Below, piece after piece: positions 1 to 13,217 of a DNA stretch of 64,000 nucleotides; position 1 is the stretch's first letter; each line of letters starts with the position of its first letter. Origin of the DNA: Bryum argenteum. Lineage: Eukaryota; Streptophyta; Bryopsida; Bryales; Bryaceae. The stretch covers positions 15,021,258 through 15,085,257 of the forward strand of contig CM073323.1 of NCBI GenBank assembly GCA_037043015.1. The letters are read 5' to 3'. The position numbers and the translations under genes were made by a program. Below the pieces are notes generated by a model, which made no database searches, was not told the origin of the DNA, and saw nothing but the letters and a program-made list of their open reading frames with translations.

Positions 1-2224
1 TAGGGAGAAGAGATATGGTTCTAGAGTTTTGTAACATTGTAGGTTTAACTTTTTTAGTGAATTTTACAAGGGCACGGAGTGATATCACGTTGTGGGTTCT
101 AAGTTTGTAATAAATTTACATGTTTTTCTTGTCAAATTTGAGATTTAGGAATCCTCTGAACAAAAAATTTGAACATAAATATGCACCTTATCACCATCCA
201 TTTATTCTCCAAACCAATTATGTTTGAGAAAGTGCATATTTTACCTTATCTTTACATGATTTGAATTTTCGTATCTTTTCCTTTAAACAATTTGCATGAA
301 GTGTACTAAATCCTTTATTCTTGCCTGCTTGCGTATTAATAGTCATTGAAATAATGTACTAGGGAAATGTTTCGGTTAACAAGATTCCCTCTTTTAAACT
401 ATGTTTCCAAGCAAGTGCCAAAAAATAGTTTAGCATCAACTTTGAATGTAACGATCTCATGAATGGTGCACATCCAACATCATATTTGTCATTATAATTA
501 TTGTAGTACTTACCTTGAAGATCCTACGATTGAAAGTACCCAAATGATGCATATTTTTTATCTCGACCTCCATGTGTGCAAAAGTATAGAAAATTGCATT
601 CTTGGGTTTTTGAGCTTCATAAAACACAAGGATGTGTAGGGGGGGAGGTTCTAAAAGCTTGTTTATGGGTATTGCTAACTTGTGCTATCTCTAAGACTTG
701 AAACATTATGAGTTGTAATTCTCAAATTTACATTATGCACCCTTTTACAAATATCATGAAAATTAAAATTGAAATTGCATATGACCTTGCCCATGATTGC
801 TAGGTAATTGTTGTAATGCATAATCTCATTCCATCACTTGGATTGATACCAATCATTTGTACATACACATAACTCTTAAAGTTTTGCATTGATTTTGGAC
901 TTGGAAAGTCTAAAGTAGGCCTTAAGACTGATTGAGTCATGTGTATTAATATAAAACATATTTGTATTTCAACTGAAGGTTCTTGTATTTGACCACTATC
1001 AAGGGTAGTGTACCAAGTCTTAAGTGACTCCGACACTTTATTTTCAAGATCACAACATTCATTATAAAGACAAAAAAAATTGAATTGAAGTAACTTGGCT
1101 TTGATTTTTTATCACAAAATTGTCAGCGTGATAAAATGGGGGTCAATAATCAAATGTTAGTGTTCATTCTCTTTTATGTGCTTGTAAATGTATGTGAAAT
1201 TGGAACAAAAATAGTTGTTGAAATTTGCTAGTTTTGGCACATTGATTGACATGTGCAAATTTTAACAATTCTTTGACTTAAGAATTAGGACCAACATGAC
1301 TTTTGAAATAATAACTAAACTAGTTCTCGACTTATCTTGGTGCCCAATTCTAAGGCGTCCTTGCCAACATGGTAAACAGCTCACCACTCACATCCTCATG
1401 ATTAACAGATGTTTCAATCATTTAAGTTGTGATCTTTCTCCCAACCACCTTCTTCTCTACAAGCAACACTCTTCACGCGTCGTGTCACTTGTTGAGTTAC
1501 AACCATTGCATGTGTCCCTTGCTTAAAATGCATTTAGGAACTTGGCTTTTGGAATATAGAGAATTTCAAAATAAAGAATGCGTGACAAAGCCATTGTTGA
1601 AGTGTTCAACACCAATATCTAAGCGTATGGTCCACCACTCTAAGTTGGTGGATCCCCGTCATTACATTAAAGTAGAGAGGTTGCGTCTTGGCAATAAATT
1701 CCCGATCACGTGGAAAATCATCTACACAATTTCACATATTGCCATATCTACCACGCCCAAAAGCTTGTCTCTTGAAGCCGTTTCTGTTTCCTCTATTTAG
1801 TCCCCGAATACACCGATCTTTAGTGTCCCAAAAGCTTCGAGGATTTCTCCGTGTTGATTTCACGAATCACACGCCCAATGCAATAAATTGTCACACCGCT
1901 GACCATTGTCATTACTAGCGACTTCGCCTACCATATTCGCATTTCGTGAATGCTTACAAGCACAATCGAGAGTAGATCATGGTTGGCGGGTTGCGTGCAT
2001 ACCCAATTGTAGTTGTAGCTTTTGATTGCGCTTCAGTTGTTTTGTACTGTAGGGTTTTGGGATGGACATGACAAGATTTGAGCGAGGAGACCACGCTTCT
2101 TCAGATTTGAATTGCGCAAGTTTGCGGCTTGCACCCGCGAAAGGTAAATCTACTCAGCTCTCCGTGCGCTCACTTATTCCTCAAGTTTTCTAGCAAGCGC
2201 ACGCATGATTGAATTTTCTTTCTC
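1..2224. other. AT-rich intergenic DNA
   Basis: I see no gene, RNA or element with recognisable ends here. Open frames are short and have no family resemblance. Base composition becomes more balanced after about 1,900, approaching the F-box-like pseudogene. Confidence 0.5.
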
Positions 2225-3785
2225 ATGGACGGCGTCGATACCGGTGATAGGATTTTGATAAAGTGGTTGTTTCAATTGTGGCCATGTCCAAAAGCCTCCA
2301 TCGAGGACGTAATTACAATCCTGTCGATTCTTGTGTACCTCGCTCGCAACCGCATGAGCCGCGAGCTTGTGCAACTAACATTGGTCTCCAAAGGTTTCAC
2401 AAACCTCGCGGCCAACAGCAACCTTGGGGCCGCACAAGCTTGTTGCGAATCCGACTCCATGGACTGCTATTTTCCGCTCCGGCTGCGCCCAAAGGTCGTG
2501 GGATTGGGACTGGGTGGATCGAATGACCCAGCGAGGTACTCATGGACCTAGTCGGGCTGTCATCTTGGCAACGACGACCTCCATACCCTGCCACCCCTAG
2601 ATCATCTCCCGGCGAATGAGATCGAGTTCGAAGACAATGGCTTCCATCCTCTACTTGCCACTGCAGGAGGATTACTATTGTTCCTTCAGAAGCTCAACCA
2701 GTCCATGTCCCTTGGAACTGCAAGAGCAAGAAACTCGCCTGGAGACGGCTCCTTGTGAGCAACCCCCTCACCAAACAATGGAGAGAGCTTCCTGCACCTG
2801 CCGTCGGCCAGGACGTTTGGGACTACCACGGCGCGCGAGCCCACCTCGTAGTGGATGCGAATGCGAGCTCTTACAAAGTCTTCATGCTCTTCAGGAATCG
2901 GCTTTGGTTATACACATCCATGGTCAATTTCTGGAGGTGTTCGAATTTCGAGGATGCAGTCCCATGGGGCATCCGATGTGAAGAGCTCAGAATCCGTGGT
3001 CAGGGATCGATCGAGTATGTGGATGTTCCGGCGTTCGCAGTCGCGGAAGGGAAGTTGTTTTATGCGGAGTTGGAAGTGGAGGGGAACGCCATGCCCATCA
3101 GAAGACTGGAATGGAGAGGTTTTGCGCGAGGGGGCAGTGCGGCTGTTCGAGGTGGATGAGCAAGCGGGGTCCTGGAAGCCGACCGTCCGATATCTGCTTC
3201 GGGATGTCATTACCACCATGTGCGGGACGACGATTCAGATCTGGGATTTCGCATCGGCAGCCATGCAATCGGAATGGTGGAGTGCATGGGTGGTCTCTAC
3301 GTCCTCATTCCTGCCGCTCTCGACATATCCGTGGTTGTTTCTGAGGAGACTTTACGGTTGTTTGACGTAGACGAGGAAGTCAAGACATATAACCTCAATA
3401 CGTATCAAGATATGGGAGTGTTGCCTCTTTGATTCTACGTCTTACAGCTGCACGGTGGAGGATTGGCTTTCGGTCAAATATTTCTGCACGTTCGAGACAA
3501 CAACCCTGCATACTACAGACTTTGCGTAGAGCTGATGTTGAATGGTGACGACGATCTCTACACTGTTAATCTGTATGAAAACCCCCACTATTGGTTTTAT
3601 ACGTCCAAGTGCTTGAGTTGGTTTCTTTGCAAGGGACTCAAGAACGTGATCAACATTTCCTTTGGAGATTTTTTCTTGGGGTACAACATTCTGTCGGGGA
3701 AGTCGACAACCATGCTTCTCCTGAATAGTCCTTTTTCCAACCAACCAAACTTATCTTACACCCCTAGTTTTCGTATCGAACCTTA
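2225..3785 (+). pseudogene. decayed F-box/kelch-like gene
   Basis: Coding-like sequence runs across this span on the plus strand but changes frame several times, so no single frame covers it. The first part (from an ATG at 2225) has an F-box-like stretch ending LVSKGFTNLA. Around 2,600-2,760 comes GGLLLFLQKLNQ and then LLVSNPLTKQWRELP, the 'NP-x-T-x-x-W-x-x-LP' signature of plant F-box/kelch proteins. Later pieces contain LFEVDEQAGSW and LRLFDVDEE, typical of kelch-like repeats. The last open part ends in a stop at about 3,785. Plant F-box/kelch genes are often intronless, which fits a single uninterrupted coding block. I count at least three frame changes. Known role of the family: substrate adaptors of SCF ubiquitin ligases. 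It could instead be a living gene with unrecognised introns, but no clean splice pairs restore the frame by eye. Confidence 0.5.
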
Positions 3786-4625
3786 GTTAATGTGACTTGG
3801 TTGTTGACGTTCATTTACTTTAGTGACAAACCCCCTGAGCTTCCTTCTGTCCAAAGCCAATTCCCTTTTGGTTAGGCGCTCGTAGTTCTCTTCCTTCTCT
3901 TGATCCCATATAGGGATTTTACGTGATGAAACCTTAATAAGTATATAATAATAGCTTTTGCTATGATTGACATATGACGTTATTTATAGATGTACAATTA
4001 TGAGACTCCTTGTGATTACCTTTTTATTTCACATATGTACAATCATTTGTAGAGTGTCAACTCATGTACATGATGCAATTATCATGTTATAACCTTTCAA
4101 AAACAAAGACAAGTCTTCATATAAGTGCCTTTCACACTTCGTGAAGTAAATTTTCAATGACTTGAGACTTTTGGGAGGATAAGAGACATTCTTAGAACAA
4201 GAGTATGTAGAAGTATTTTAAAACACAAATTATGAAAAATCTTAACTCAACAAATTTGAACATTGAGGTCATAAGCTTCCAGCATTTGACAAGGGTAATC
4301 AGACTTAAACATTTTGAACAATGTTTAGTTCTTTCAGTTCTATAAGGTGTCGCCACCGGTAGCCACTCTTTCAAGGTGACAAAGAAGATTTTGCGTATGA
4401 TCCTCGCAATGACAATACGCATGCACAAAGTTGGCGTGCTTGTACCCGTCTTTGGGAGGCATATCGGCCCACTCCCACCCTACTCAACCCACGTATCGTA
4501 CTTCCGGTGACTTTCAACTCAATAATGCATTGATATATAACCGCTTCCTTCAAACAGTCAATGTGGTGTCAGCAAGTCGGAATCATATCCTACCTTGCCT
4601 CATGTATTTTTAAAAGATTGCGCAT
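3786..4625. other. intergenic, nothing recognised
   Basis: AT-rich sequence with no gene, repeat array or element ends that I can support. Confidence 0.4.
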
Positions 4626-4879
4626 TTGCGTTGTAACAACATCGCGAGCCCTAAGCTTGCATGGTATTGGAACCACATGCAATCTCGGGCCGGGCTAAAA
4701 TCGAGTAGGAAAATGAGGGTGCAGATGGGGATACGATCGACGGACCTCACATGTGGGGTCATCGTGGTCGTCATTATTAAGGCTGGATTGGATTGGCATG
4801 CAGCAGGAGTGGTGCTCAAGGTGTTGGAGGAGACGGAGGCATGTTGTCGCCGCGATGTCTTCGGTTTTGACGTACTCAC

Positions 4880-5630
4880 CCCTGAACTGTGCTGGTCGTC
4901 GTCTTGGTTGTCATGTTGTTGGCATTCAGCCTGCTTTCTGAAGGCTACAGAACTGTATGTACAGAACTGCCAGATTTCGCAAGGAGATCTTCCTCTACAT
5001 TGCGGCCAATTTTAACGGTGAGCGCGCGGAGATTTCTACTCTACAACTCCAGGTTGTTCCTCAACCAGTGAGTGACTGAGGTTAGGAGTTTCAAATGTCT
5101 TGTAATCAGTTTCTGACCAAAACTTCTGATAGTGTAGCGAAACAGAAGCCAAGGAACCATTGTTGTGTACGAGATCAAGAAGAAGGGTGAACTGAACCAG
5201 CCTCAATACAAAGACATCGAGAAGCGTTATAGTACTCAGCTAATTCAGCTCAAGGTAAAATTTTAACTACCCTGATACCATCAAGTTGATATTGCAATAG
5301 AATGAGTTCTTCTACCAAGAATCTACACATCAGGATTCAAAACAGCCCTCACTGGTGAAATTTCAAGCTTCTGAACTGCTGTGTCTAAGACCTACCATGT
5401 CTTTGATTTGATAGTTTCACGTCTTTATGCTTCATAGATTCTTTTTGAGCATCAATTTTCTTCTGAAGCAGTTGGGGGTTTGAATACATCCATTATGATC
5501 TAGCGAATGATTTGAATTCACTCTTGGTCACTTACTATGGTTCAACGAATGAGACAACGGAGATGGCCAACAAGGATCTTGACAAATACTACCATGCTCT
5601 TGACAAGTGAGCAGCCTGTCGCTTTTTCCA
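4880..5630 (+). CDS. unidentified exon-like fragments
   Basis: Short coding-like segments appear on the plus strand but I cannot place them in a family. One reads VVYEIKKKGELNQPQYKDIE followed by KRYSTQLIQLK and ends at a good splice donor (AAG/GTAAAA near 5,254). Another, near 5,500-5,610, reads LNSLLVTYYGSTNETTEMAN and then KDLDKYYHALDK before a TGA. The charged, non-repetitive composition differs from the flanking AT-rich DNA, so I infer gene remains or a small multi-exon gene. The start and the full exon set are not resolved. Confidence 0.25.
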
Positions 5631-6046
5631 CTCGTCCATTGCATGGGTGACCAACTAGAGCAATTGCCGTTTTTAATATCTGATGTCGAGTTGAGTCTCA
5701 ACTTTCCTGTCTGTAGATTATTTCAGCTCCTTAATGAAACACTTCTCGAAGTATAGTCGCCACTTTTGTCTTTTTGATCACTTGGGAAGTGAGTCTTGAT
5801 TTTTTGTTTGTCTATTTCTGAATATGTGATAGGGCATTGTTGTGGTTTCATTTAATGAAGATGGAAGAAACAAATCTTAATCATTTATACACAGAGATTA
5901 TTGGTTGTTGTAAACATATACTCTTAGGATATTAGTAAATTCTTCAAGATGTGAATAGTTTTAAATTGTGTACTCGAATGTTTGATTGGTATGGTGTAAA
6001 AGAAAGATTGTCCTCAGATAAAAGAAAAAAGAAAGAAAGATAAAGG

Positions 6047-6235
6047 AACAATAAGATGAAAGCAAAATAATATCGTATTGAAGAATGATAAGAGGAAAGC
6101 AAAAAATGGATCGTACTGGAAGGACAATAAGATAAAAGCAAAAAATGGATTGTACCGAAGAACAATAAGATCAGAGCCATAAATGGATCATAATGAAGGG
6201 CGATAAAATGAAGGGAAAAAATATATAATAAAATA
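6047..6235. repeat. degenerate 38-bp tandem repeat, about five copies
   Basis: A unit of about 38 bp containing AACAATAAGATGAAAGCAAA and then AATGGATCGTA recurs in register with scattered substitutions. The purine bias of this strand creates a long minus-strand frame that is not a gene. Confidence 0.75.
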
Positions 6236-6779
6236 TAAAATATCAGAGCGAAGAAACAACAAGATGAAAGTGGTGTTGAAAAACATGGATCGGGGTAGGT
6301 AGAATGCAAGGGAGGTCTTGCCTTGACCACGTTGATGATGATGAAGATATGGCTACGGAGATAGAAGACGCATTTAGAAACTTTCTAGATTACAGGAAGA
6401 TACTTTGCGGTGTCATTGAAAGTTGAATTTCATGTATCGTAATGTATTGCAGAGCAATGAATGTCCCTATGTCCACTAAGTTATGTTGCTTGTGGCAACT
6501 TGACTCACTGTCCAGAACTTGTCATTTGGAAAATGAGAGGTGTAAGCATCAACATTGAGAACCATTTCATGCCATAACAAAGTTTTAAAATAAATCTCAT
6601 GATAAAGGCATTGTTATTAAGAAAAACATCATTGTGACTATTTGAGAGTTAGAAATCATATTGAAGTGGTTGTTCCTAAATCTTTTATACACCGCTAGTG
6701 TATACACGTATCCTTCGAACACGCAAAAAAAGAAGACTATTTAAATAATTTGTAAGTAATTTTCCCTTTGTCGTGATGG

Positions 6780-7206
6780 GTGAACTCATTATTTTGTGCT
6801 TGTCACAAATTACCCCTATCCTTGGTTCCCTCGTTGATGGTACCCATGCTTTTTAAGATTTACAGCATGTCCTCCGTTCCCTCCTTCCCTTGTTCCAAGT
6901 TCCCCCTCCTATATTATGATTTCCTATTCTCTATTATTTTGATAATAGTTGCCTATCTCCAAACTCATGTTCTCGGTTCCCATCCTTTGTTCCTAGTTCC
7001 CATCCTTTGTTCCTAGTTCCCATCCTTTGTTCCTAGTTCCCATCCTTTGTTCCTAGTTCTCGTCCATTGTTCCCGGTTCCCTTCCTTCAACTTCCCTTCT
7101 TGATTTCTATCATTTGTTCCCGATTCCCTCCTTGATGGTCTGGACACTTGTTTTTTAACATTCATAGCATGCCCTCCATACCCTTGTGCTCGATTCCCCG
7201 TGCTTT
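6780..7206. repeat. TTCCC-rich degenerate repeat block
   Basis: The block repeats phrases such as GGTTCCC, CATCCTTTGTTCC and 'GCTTTTTAAGATTTACAG...GTCCTCCGTTCCC'. It resumes after the inserted element at 8,537, so the element at 7,211-8,532 interrupted it. A second copy of the interrupted phrase survives whole at about 6,846-6,884. Confidence 0.7.
6975..7078. repeat. 20-bp tandem repeat, five copies
   Basis: The unit AGTTCCCATCCTTTGTTCCT repeats head to tail; the middle copies are identical and the last two diverge. It lies inside the TTCCC-rich block. Confidence 0.9.
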
Positions 7207-7210
7207 TTAA

Positions 7211-8532
7211 CCCTTAAACGCCCACGATGTCGAAAAACGACATTTTGGATGTACATCAGAAACTTTGAAGAGCCATATCTTCTTCATCCGAGGTCCGTTT
7301 TGGATGAAATCACTTGGATTAGGTTTCATATCAAGTCTAGTTTGTGTTGTAAAATTTTCAAGCCCATACAGTAAGGTATGAATTAATGGAATGTACTTTA
7401 GTAAAGACAACTCTTGTTTTTGGGTTTCCAAGCATGGGGCATGTATTACCATTGCAAGCCAATTATGTGAAATTAAAAATAGTTTTCCATGATTTTGTTT
7501 TCATGGTCATGATCTTAAGGTGATTCTTAACAACTTTGTAGTGAGAAGTTTTTTGATCCAAACGATTTTTATATTGGATTTGCAATGATGTTTTGTCAAA
7601 GAAAAAGTGATCATGAGAAAATGGATGAAACTGATATTTAACTAATTATGGACTTATTTCCAACTTATAGACTTTTTGCAACTAATGAAGAACCTTGCTT
7701 TTATTGGCGGCCAGCCGATACATTCCCACACCAGCGACTTTCAAAAGGCCATAACTCACTCAAATTTTGTCCAATTCAAACATATGAGGTGTTTTTTTGA
7801 CATCAACATGTTTCGTAAATATCAAAAAACACCTCATATGTTTAATTTGGACAAAATTTGAATGAGTTATGACCTTTCAAAGATTACTGATGGAGTCTAA
7901 AGGTAATATCGGCGGACAACCGACATTATTTCTGGACTACGAATTTGTCCATAATTAGTTAAAAATCAGTTATGATATTTGAGGAGCAATATCTCCCTCA
8001 TCCACCATTGGATTTCAACTTAATTTTTTGGGATGGCCTCCAATTAGAGTCTAGTCTTAGTGGTAGAAACCTTAACAAGTTCGAAGATGTTTTGAAGATA
8101 AGGCATGAATTTGAATGCAAAGGGTCTAGTTTTGGACTATTTTTCTTTTGTAAAATGTTTGGTAGTTTTTACCATTGCATGGCTTTTATTTGAGCCAAGA
8201 AATCTTTTTGATGAATTTTTGTTGGGTAAAGGACTTATTAAGATTAAGGTGAACATCTTTCTAGTTGGTGATGTTTTCATTGCAATAGGTATATTGGTAG
8301 CATTTCCACCTCAAAGTGAAAATGATGAAATTTTGCAGTTTGTTTTGATATTAATATGTAATGATCTCCCGATCTATAAGGCCTCATGAAGCAAATTTTG
8401 GTCCACATGATCTTCGGTAAGTCTATTACAAGTTTGTACGGTTGAGATCTTAATAGCTTCTCTTGATTTTCATCTATGACGATTTCTATGGAAATGTGCT
8501 TTTCTGTTAAAATAGGCTTGGGCGTTTAGGGG
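7211..8532. mobile_element. piggyBac-like TTAA element, copy 1 (1.32 kb)
   Basis: Flanked on both sides by TTAA (7207-7210 and 8533-8536). The left end reads CCCTTAAACGCCC and the inverted right end CCCCTAAACGCCC, matching at 12 of 13 positions. Just inside the left end is a small hairpin, ATGTCG-AAAAA-CGACAT (7227-7243). A paralogous empty site with a single TTAA lies at about 6,846-6,884. TTAA duplication plus CCC-starting termini is the hallmark of the piggyBac superfamily; the class is my inference because no transposase is present. The interior resembles the elements at 27,573 and 34,497, and contains two diverged copies of a 'GAGC-x-ATA-x-CTTCATCCA' phrase. It looks non-autonomous. Confidence 0.8.
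7736..7884. repeat. long inverted repeat, arms of about 63 bp, 21-nt loop
   Basis: The arm at 7736-7800 pairs with 7822-7884 with only a few mismatches; the inner ends read GAGGTGTTTTTTGA and TCAAAAAACACCTC. Weaker complementarity (CCGATA, CGGC words) continues outward to about 7,697 and 7,925. It lies inside TTAA-element copy 1 and could be a nested foldback MITE or a small-RNA hairpin. Confidence 0.8.
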
Positions 8533-9102
8533 TTAAGATTTATAGTTTGTCCTCCGTTCCCTTGTTCCTTGGTTCCCATCCTCTGTTTTGGTTCCCATTC
8601 TCTATTTTTGTAAATGGTTCCCTTTCTCCAAACTCCATACATGCATGGTCATTGTCACGATCAATATATAAAAGAACACGATTTGTTTGCTTCCCTCTTT
8701 ATATCATGGGGACAATGTCACTTGAGCACAACCCAAAAAACTCCTGCACAAACTTTGCATGTTATGATCTCGCAAATTGCTCACATCAGTCAGTTCTTGT
8801 CAATAACTAAAAATAGGCTTAGGTACAAGATCTTATGGTTGGAAATGTAAACAATGCGAAATAAATCATTTCACACTGCCAAGAGTAAGGAATGGTACGA
8901 ATTTGAAATTTTGAGGTTTTAAGCTCCAAAAAGCACAAGGATCTCTAGGGGTTTAATTGATTGATTAAAGGTTTAACTCTAATTTACCTTTAAGATCTTA
9001 GCCCTAAGAATTGTTTCTTCAAACGAAAAGGACCACACGGTCACCATGGTTCATCTTCTCTTGTGTTAAAATATTTTATATAGTGTAACCACACCAAATT
9101 AA

Positions 9103-9362
9103 CCCCTACAGGTCCTTGATACAAAATTGTTTAAATTATCAATATGAACCTTCTTCTACTTCAGGTGCAAAGAAACTCAATCTAAGCATTGATTAGAAGA
9201 TCCAACCGTAGGATCTTGAAGTTAACTTGACCCTTTTCTCGAATGTCAAATTTGAACCGTTAATTTTTCTCCAATTTTGAGATTATAATGGTCAAAGTTG
9301 GCTGAATTTTCTCCCTCCGGAAATTCCAAAAAGCGATTTCCGCTTTCTTGGACCTTTAGTGG
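9103..9362. mobile_element. piggyBac-like TTAA element, short copy (260 bp)
   Basis: TTAA lies on both sides (9099-9102 and 9363-9366). The left end CCCCTACAGGTCC and the inverted right end CCACTAAAGGTCC match at 11 of 13 positions. The interior has no coding potential and differs from the long copies, so it belongs to another subfamily sharing terminal and target-site preferences. Confidence 0.65.
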
Positions 9363-9366
9363 TTAA

Positions 9367-10783
9367 ATGAGGAGAATGCTGGTCAGAGTTAGGTACTCTA
9401 AATTGGAGCTTTTGGCTTTGTCACTCAGAGGTACATAATAGCTCTGCAATATAACACTCCATGTACTCATAGCAAACATTATAGGGCCCATTTCAACACA
9501 TCATTTTAAATATACCTACAAGTCCACCTTCAAAAATATATGTTTAATTGTGGAAAAGATCAGAACTTATCATTACACTTTTTTGACTTCTCCCTTACTT
9601 TCCCATTAACAAGAACTTGCTTGAATTCCACTGGTGACTTCCCTACAAATTTTTTCTCGTGTTGAAAATTGAGCACCATTTTAGAGCACCTTAGTTGTGC
9701 TCCCAACTTTGTTAAGTTTACCTTGATAAGTGATAACTTTCTAAAAAAGGACTTTTTGTAAGAACCATCCTTTGGAGGGAGATAATTTTGAGGTTAAGTG
9801 ACGATTTCTTAACCTCAAAATTGTTCACAAAGTGACTCTAGAAGTCCATTTTAGAAACAAAGTGATTGGTACATGTATTTTGAGATTATAATTTATGAGC
9901 TTGAGATTGATTCGAATAACCCTTATGAGCCCTGATGAAGAAATTATTGAAATGCCTTCATCCCAACAACATGGTAGTGAGCACAAAGATATTGAAGTTC
10001 ATGATGAAGCTTATTCTTGCGATATAGTAGAAGAGGTTGTAGGCTTTCAAGATGTAAGTAGTTCTCTTGAATTGTAAAGAAGTTTGGAGCAAATACCTAC
10101 TGACACCATGTTATCCATTAGTAATTTTGAGGCATTAGAAAAGGAAGTAGAATCTTGGCGTGTAGCAAAATCTCACCAAACTACTATTGATTCATTTTTT
10201 CAACTGACTTATATAAATAATGAATCAATGTTTTGTAATTTCATCCATTTTTTAATAAAAATGTTATGTATTCACTTTTTCAACTACACACTAAGTGATA
10301 TTTTTTATAAGTATTACAAATCATCGGTATCAACCTAGATAAGTGTTAAGTCTTACTATTCCCTAAGTAGTAACAAAATGTATGCTCCCAACCGTTAACA
10401 CCGATTTGGCAGGACATTCCACAAGCTGGGATTTACCAGCGTACTTGCCTCCCTGCCCCCCAAACCCTGCCCGGCTATATAAAAATTTGGGAGTAAATTT
10501 TCCCCCTATTTTTTAATTGTTGATGTCACCCCGGATACCATGGTAGGATCTTTCAAGGGTGAAATGGGGTTTTAGAACCCATTTCAGAACTCACAATTTC
10601 AAAAAAAGTAGTTGAAGGCGTGAAAATATGAAAAAAATAGAACTGCCATTTTTTGGTTGGGTAGGGAGTATGGGCAGGCAGGCGCTGGGATAAGTCCCAG
10701 CTTGAAGGATGTGGGCGGGCAGAGTTTTGTGGGCGTAGGTCCTCCACTGTCCCGCCCTTATAGGCGAGGCCTGTCCACGCCCG
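9367..10783. other. intergenic with two short unassigned frames
   Basis: Plus-strand frames at 9,895-10,077 (60 codons, acidic) and 10,084-10,338 (84 codons) are adjacent and may be remains of one coding unit, but neither resembles a family I know. The rest is AT-rich with a short GC-rich stretch near 10,690-10,790. Confidence 0.3.
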
Positions 10784-10787
10784 TTAA

Positions 10788-11378
10788 CCCTTAGACGCCT
10801 GAGCGGCCCTAAGGGGGCCGTTTCCAACAGAATCACCTCTGTAGCTCTCAAACACAATAACTTTTCACTTATATTCTGATGTCAAATTGGTCACCTTCTT
10901 CTCATGCATTCAAAAAGTGAAATTTTAGAATTCAAATCACAATTTGTATGAGTGATTTTGTGCTTTGAAAGGATTGTGGTAGGTAGGTTGGGGTTGTACA
11001 TAACCTTGTAGGAGGTTACAAGCTCATCATTGATTTGTCTATTCATGATGCCCAAGTTCAAAAAGTGCACTATTCATGATGCCCAAGTGCAAAAGATGTT
11101 GTGATCCAATACTGGGCTGCCCAAATCCGTATAGCTAGGCGTTTAACCCTTAAAAGTCCCTTGGGGATAGTATGTACGCTGTTGTATAATTAGGATTTGC
11201 TACCAACAAGAAACTCTAATCTGGAATCGTAATAGCTCACTAGAACCGCATTAATTCAAATGTCAACTTCTTCTTTGAACTCAAACTCATTAAAGGTGTG
11301 CATTCACTCCAAATACAACCAAAATACACCGTATTCTACTGGTCGCCACGGCACGCTCAGACCTTTAGGGGTTAAGGG
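10788..11378. mobile_element. piggyBac-like TTAA element carrying a nested copy
   Basis: The left end is TTAA (10784-10787) then CCCTTAGACGCCT. The right end, read inverted from the outer TTAA at 11379-11382, is CCCTTAAACGCCT once the inner element is set aside, a 12 of 13 match. The right terminal repeat itself contains TTAA, and that site was used by the element at 11,147-11,371. A hairpin, CGGCCC-TAAGG-GGGCCG (10804-10820), sits just inside the left end, as in other copies. No transposase is visible. Confidence 0.75.
11147..11371. mobile_element. piggyBac-like TTAA element nested in another copy (225 bp)
   Basis: TTAA at 11143-11146 and 11372-11375. The left end CCCTTAAAAGTCCC and the inverted right end CCCCTAAAGGTCTG match at about 10 of 14 positions. 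The insertion point is the TTAA within the right terminal repeat of the surrounding element, giving the sequence TTAAGGGTTAA on the right side. It is non-coding. Confidence 0.7.
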
Positions 11379-11564
11379 TTAACACTTATCGAGGTGTGAC
11401 TGACCTTGGATGAACAGGCGGAAATTGTGGCCCTCCGTTTCTTTGTACTTTCCCCTACAAAGAGCCAACTCATCAAGATAGCCACGTGCTATTTCTTTTC
11501 CTTTTACATGACAAAAGAACATGCAGCCTCATCTCAGAAGTATGGGATTCAGGATACAGTACTG

Positions 11565-11665
11565 TGTGGAAGTGATTCCAGGATGTGGATTTGGGGACGT
11601 TATTTCAGGACGTGAACTGAATTTGGGGATGTGAATGAAATTTGGGGATGTGATTCCAGGCCAAG
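11565..11665. repeat. short degenerate GGGGATGTGA repeats
   Basis: Phrases of the type 'ATTTGGGGATGTGA' and 'ATTCCAGGATGTG' recur four or five times immediately upstream of the RPS23 promoter region. They have no obvious ends or coding content. Confidence 0.5.
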
Positions 11666-11687
11666 GGTTTTGCCCTAAAGTGTGCCA

Positions 11688-11696
11688 AAACCCTAA
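11688..11696 (+). promoter_or_regulatory. telo-box upstream of RPS23
   Basis: AAACCCTAA lies 123 bp before the start codon. This motif is characteristic of plant promoters of ribosomal-protein and other translation genes, so here it fits its neighbour and supports a plant origin. Confidence 0.65.
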
Positions 11697-11818
11697 ATCT
11701 AGCTCTTTTGGCTGTCGGAGCTCCCGCACGTCCTCCTTCTCGACGAGGCCCTTTGCTCGAACTCATCCCTTCCCTCCCACCGCACCGAAAGCAAGAAGGA
11801 GCTTATCAGTCTTTCACC

Positions 11819-12821
<1,003 letters not shown>

Positions 12822-13217
12822 AGCGTGTGCACGGAACGTGTTAGTCTTTATGTAGCGAGTGAACGATACGAGCTGCTATTGGATTGAGCAAGCATGTCAT
12901 TCTATTTGGGTAGCTTCTTACTTAACGAGTAATCACAGCGTGGAATTCCACCTACCATATTGGCTCGGATCCGACTCCCACCTTCTCTTCCATGTGCACG
13001 GTGCTCGTTAAGTGTCGCTGTCTTTGATGTTGATTGGCTTGAGGTTTGAGTCTGGACTGTCCTTCGTCTTGTGAACCCTACTTTCTCAGTACCTCGGTTA
13101 CTAAAGCGGAGAACTAGTTGCAACTTTTCAAAGAACAGGCCGGCCGTTTGTTAGGGTTGGGCATCTTGTACGATTTGGGAGCTATCTTCTGTTGGTCAGA
13201 TTGGCACTTACGGTTAA

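Noticed and set aside
5944-6330. 128-codon minus-strand frame rich in Phe, Leu, Tyr and Ser
   Set aside because: Produced by the purine-rich 38-bp tandem repeat; no domain.
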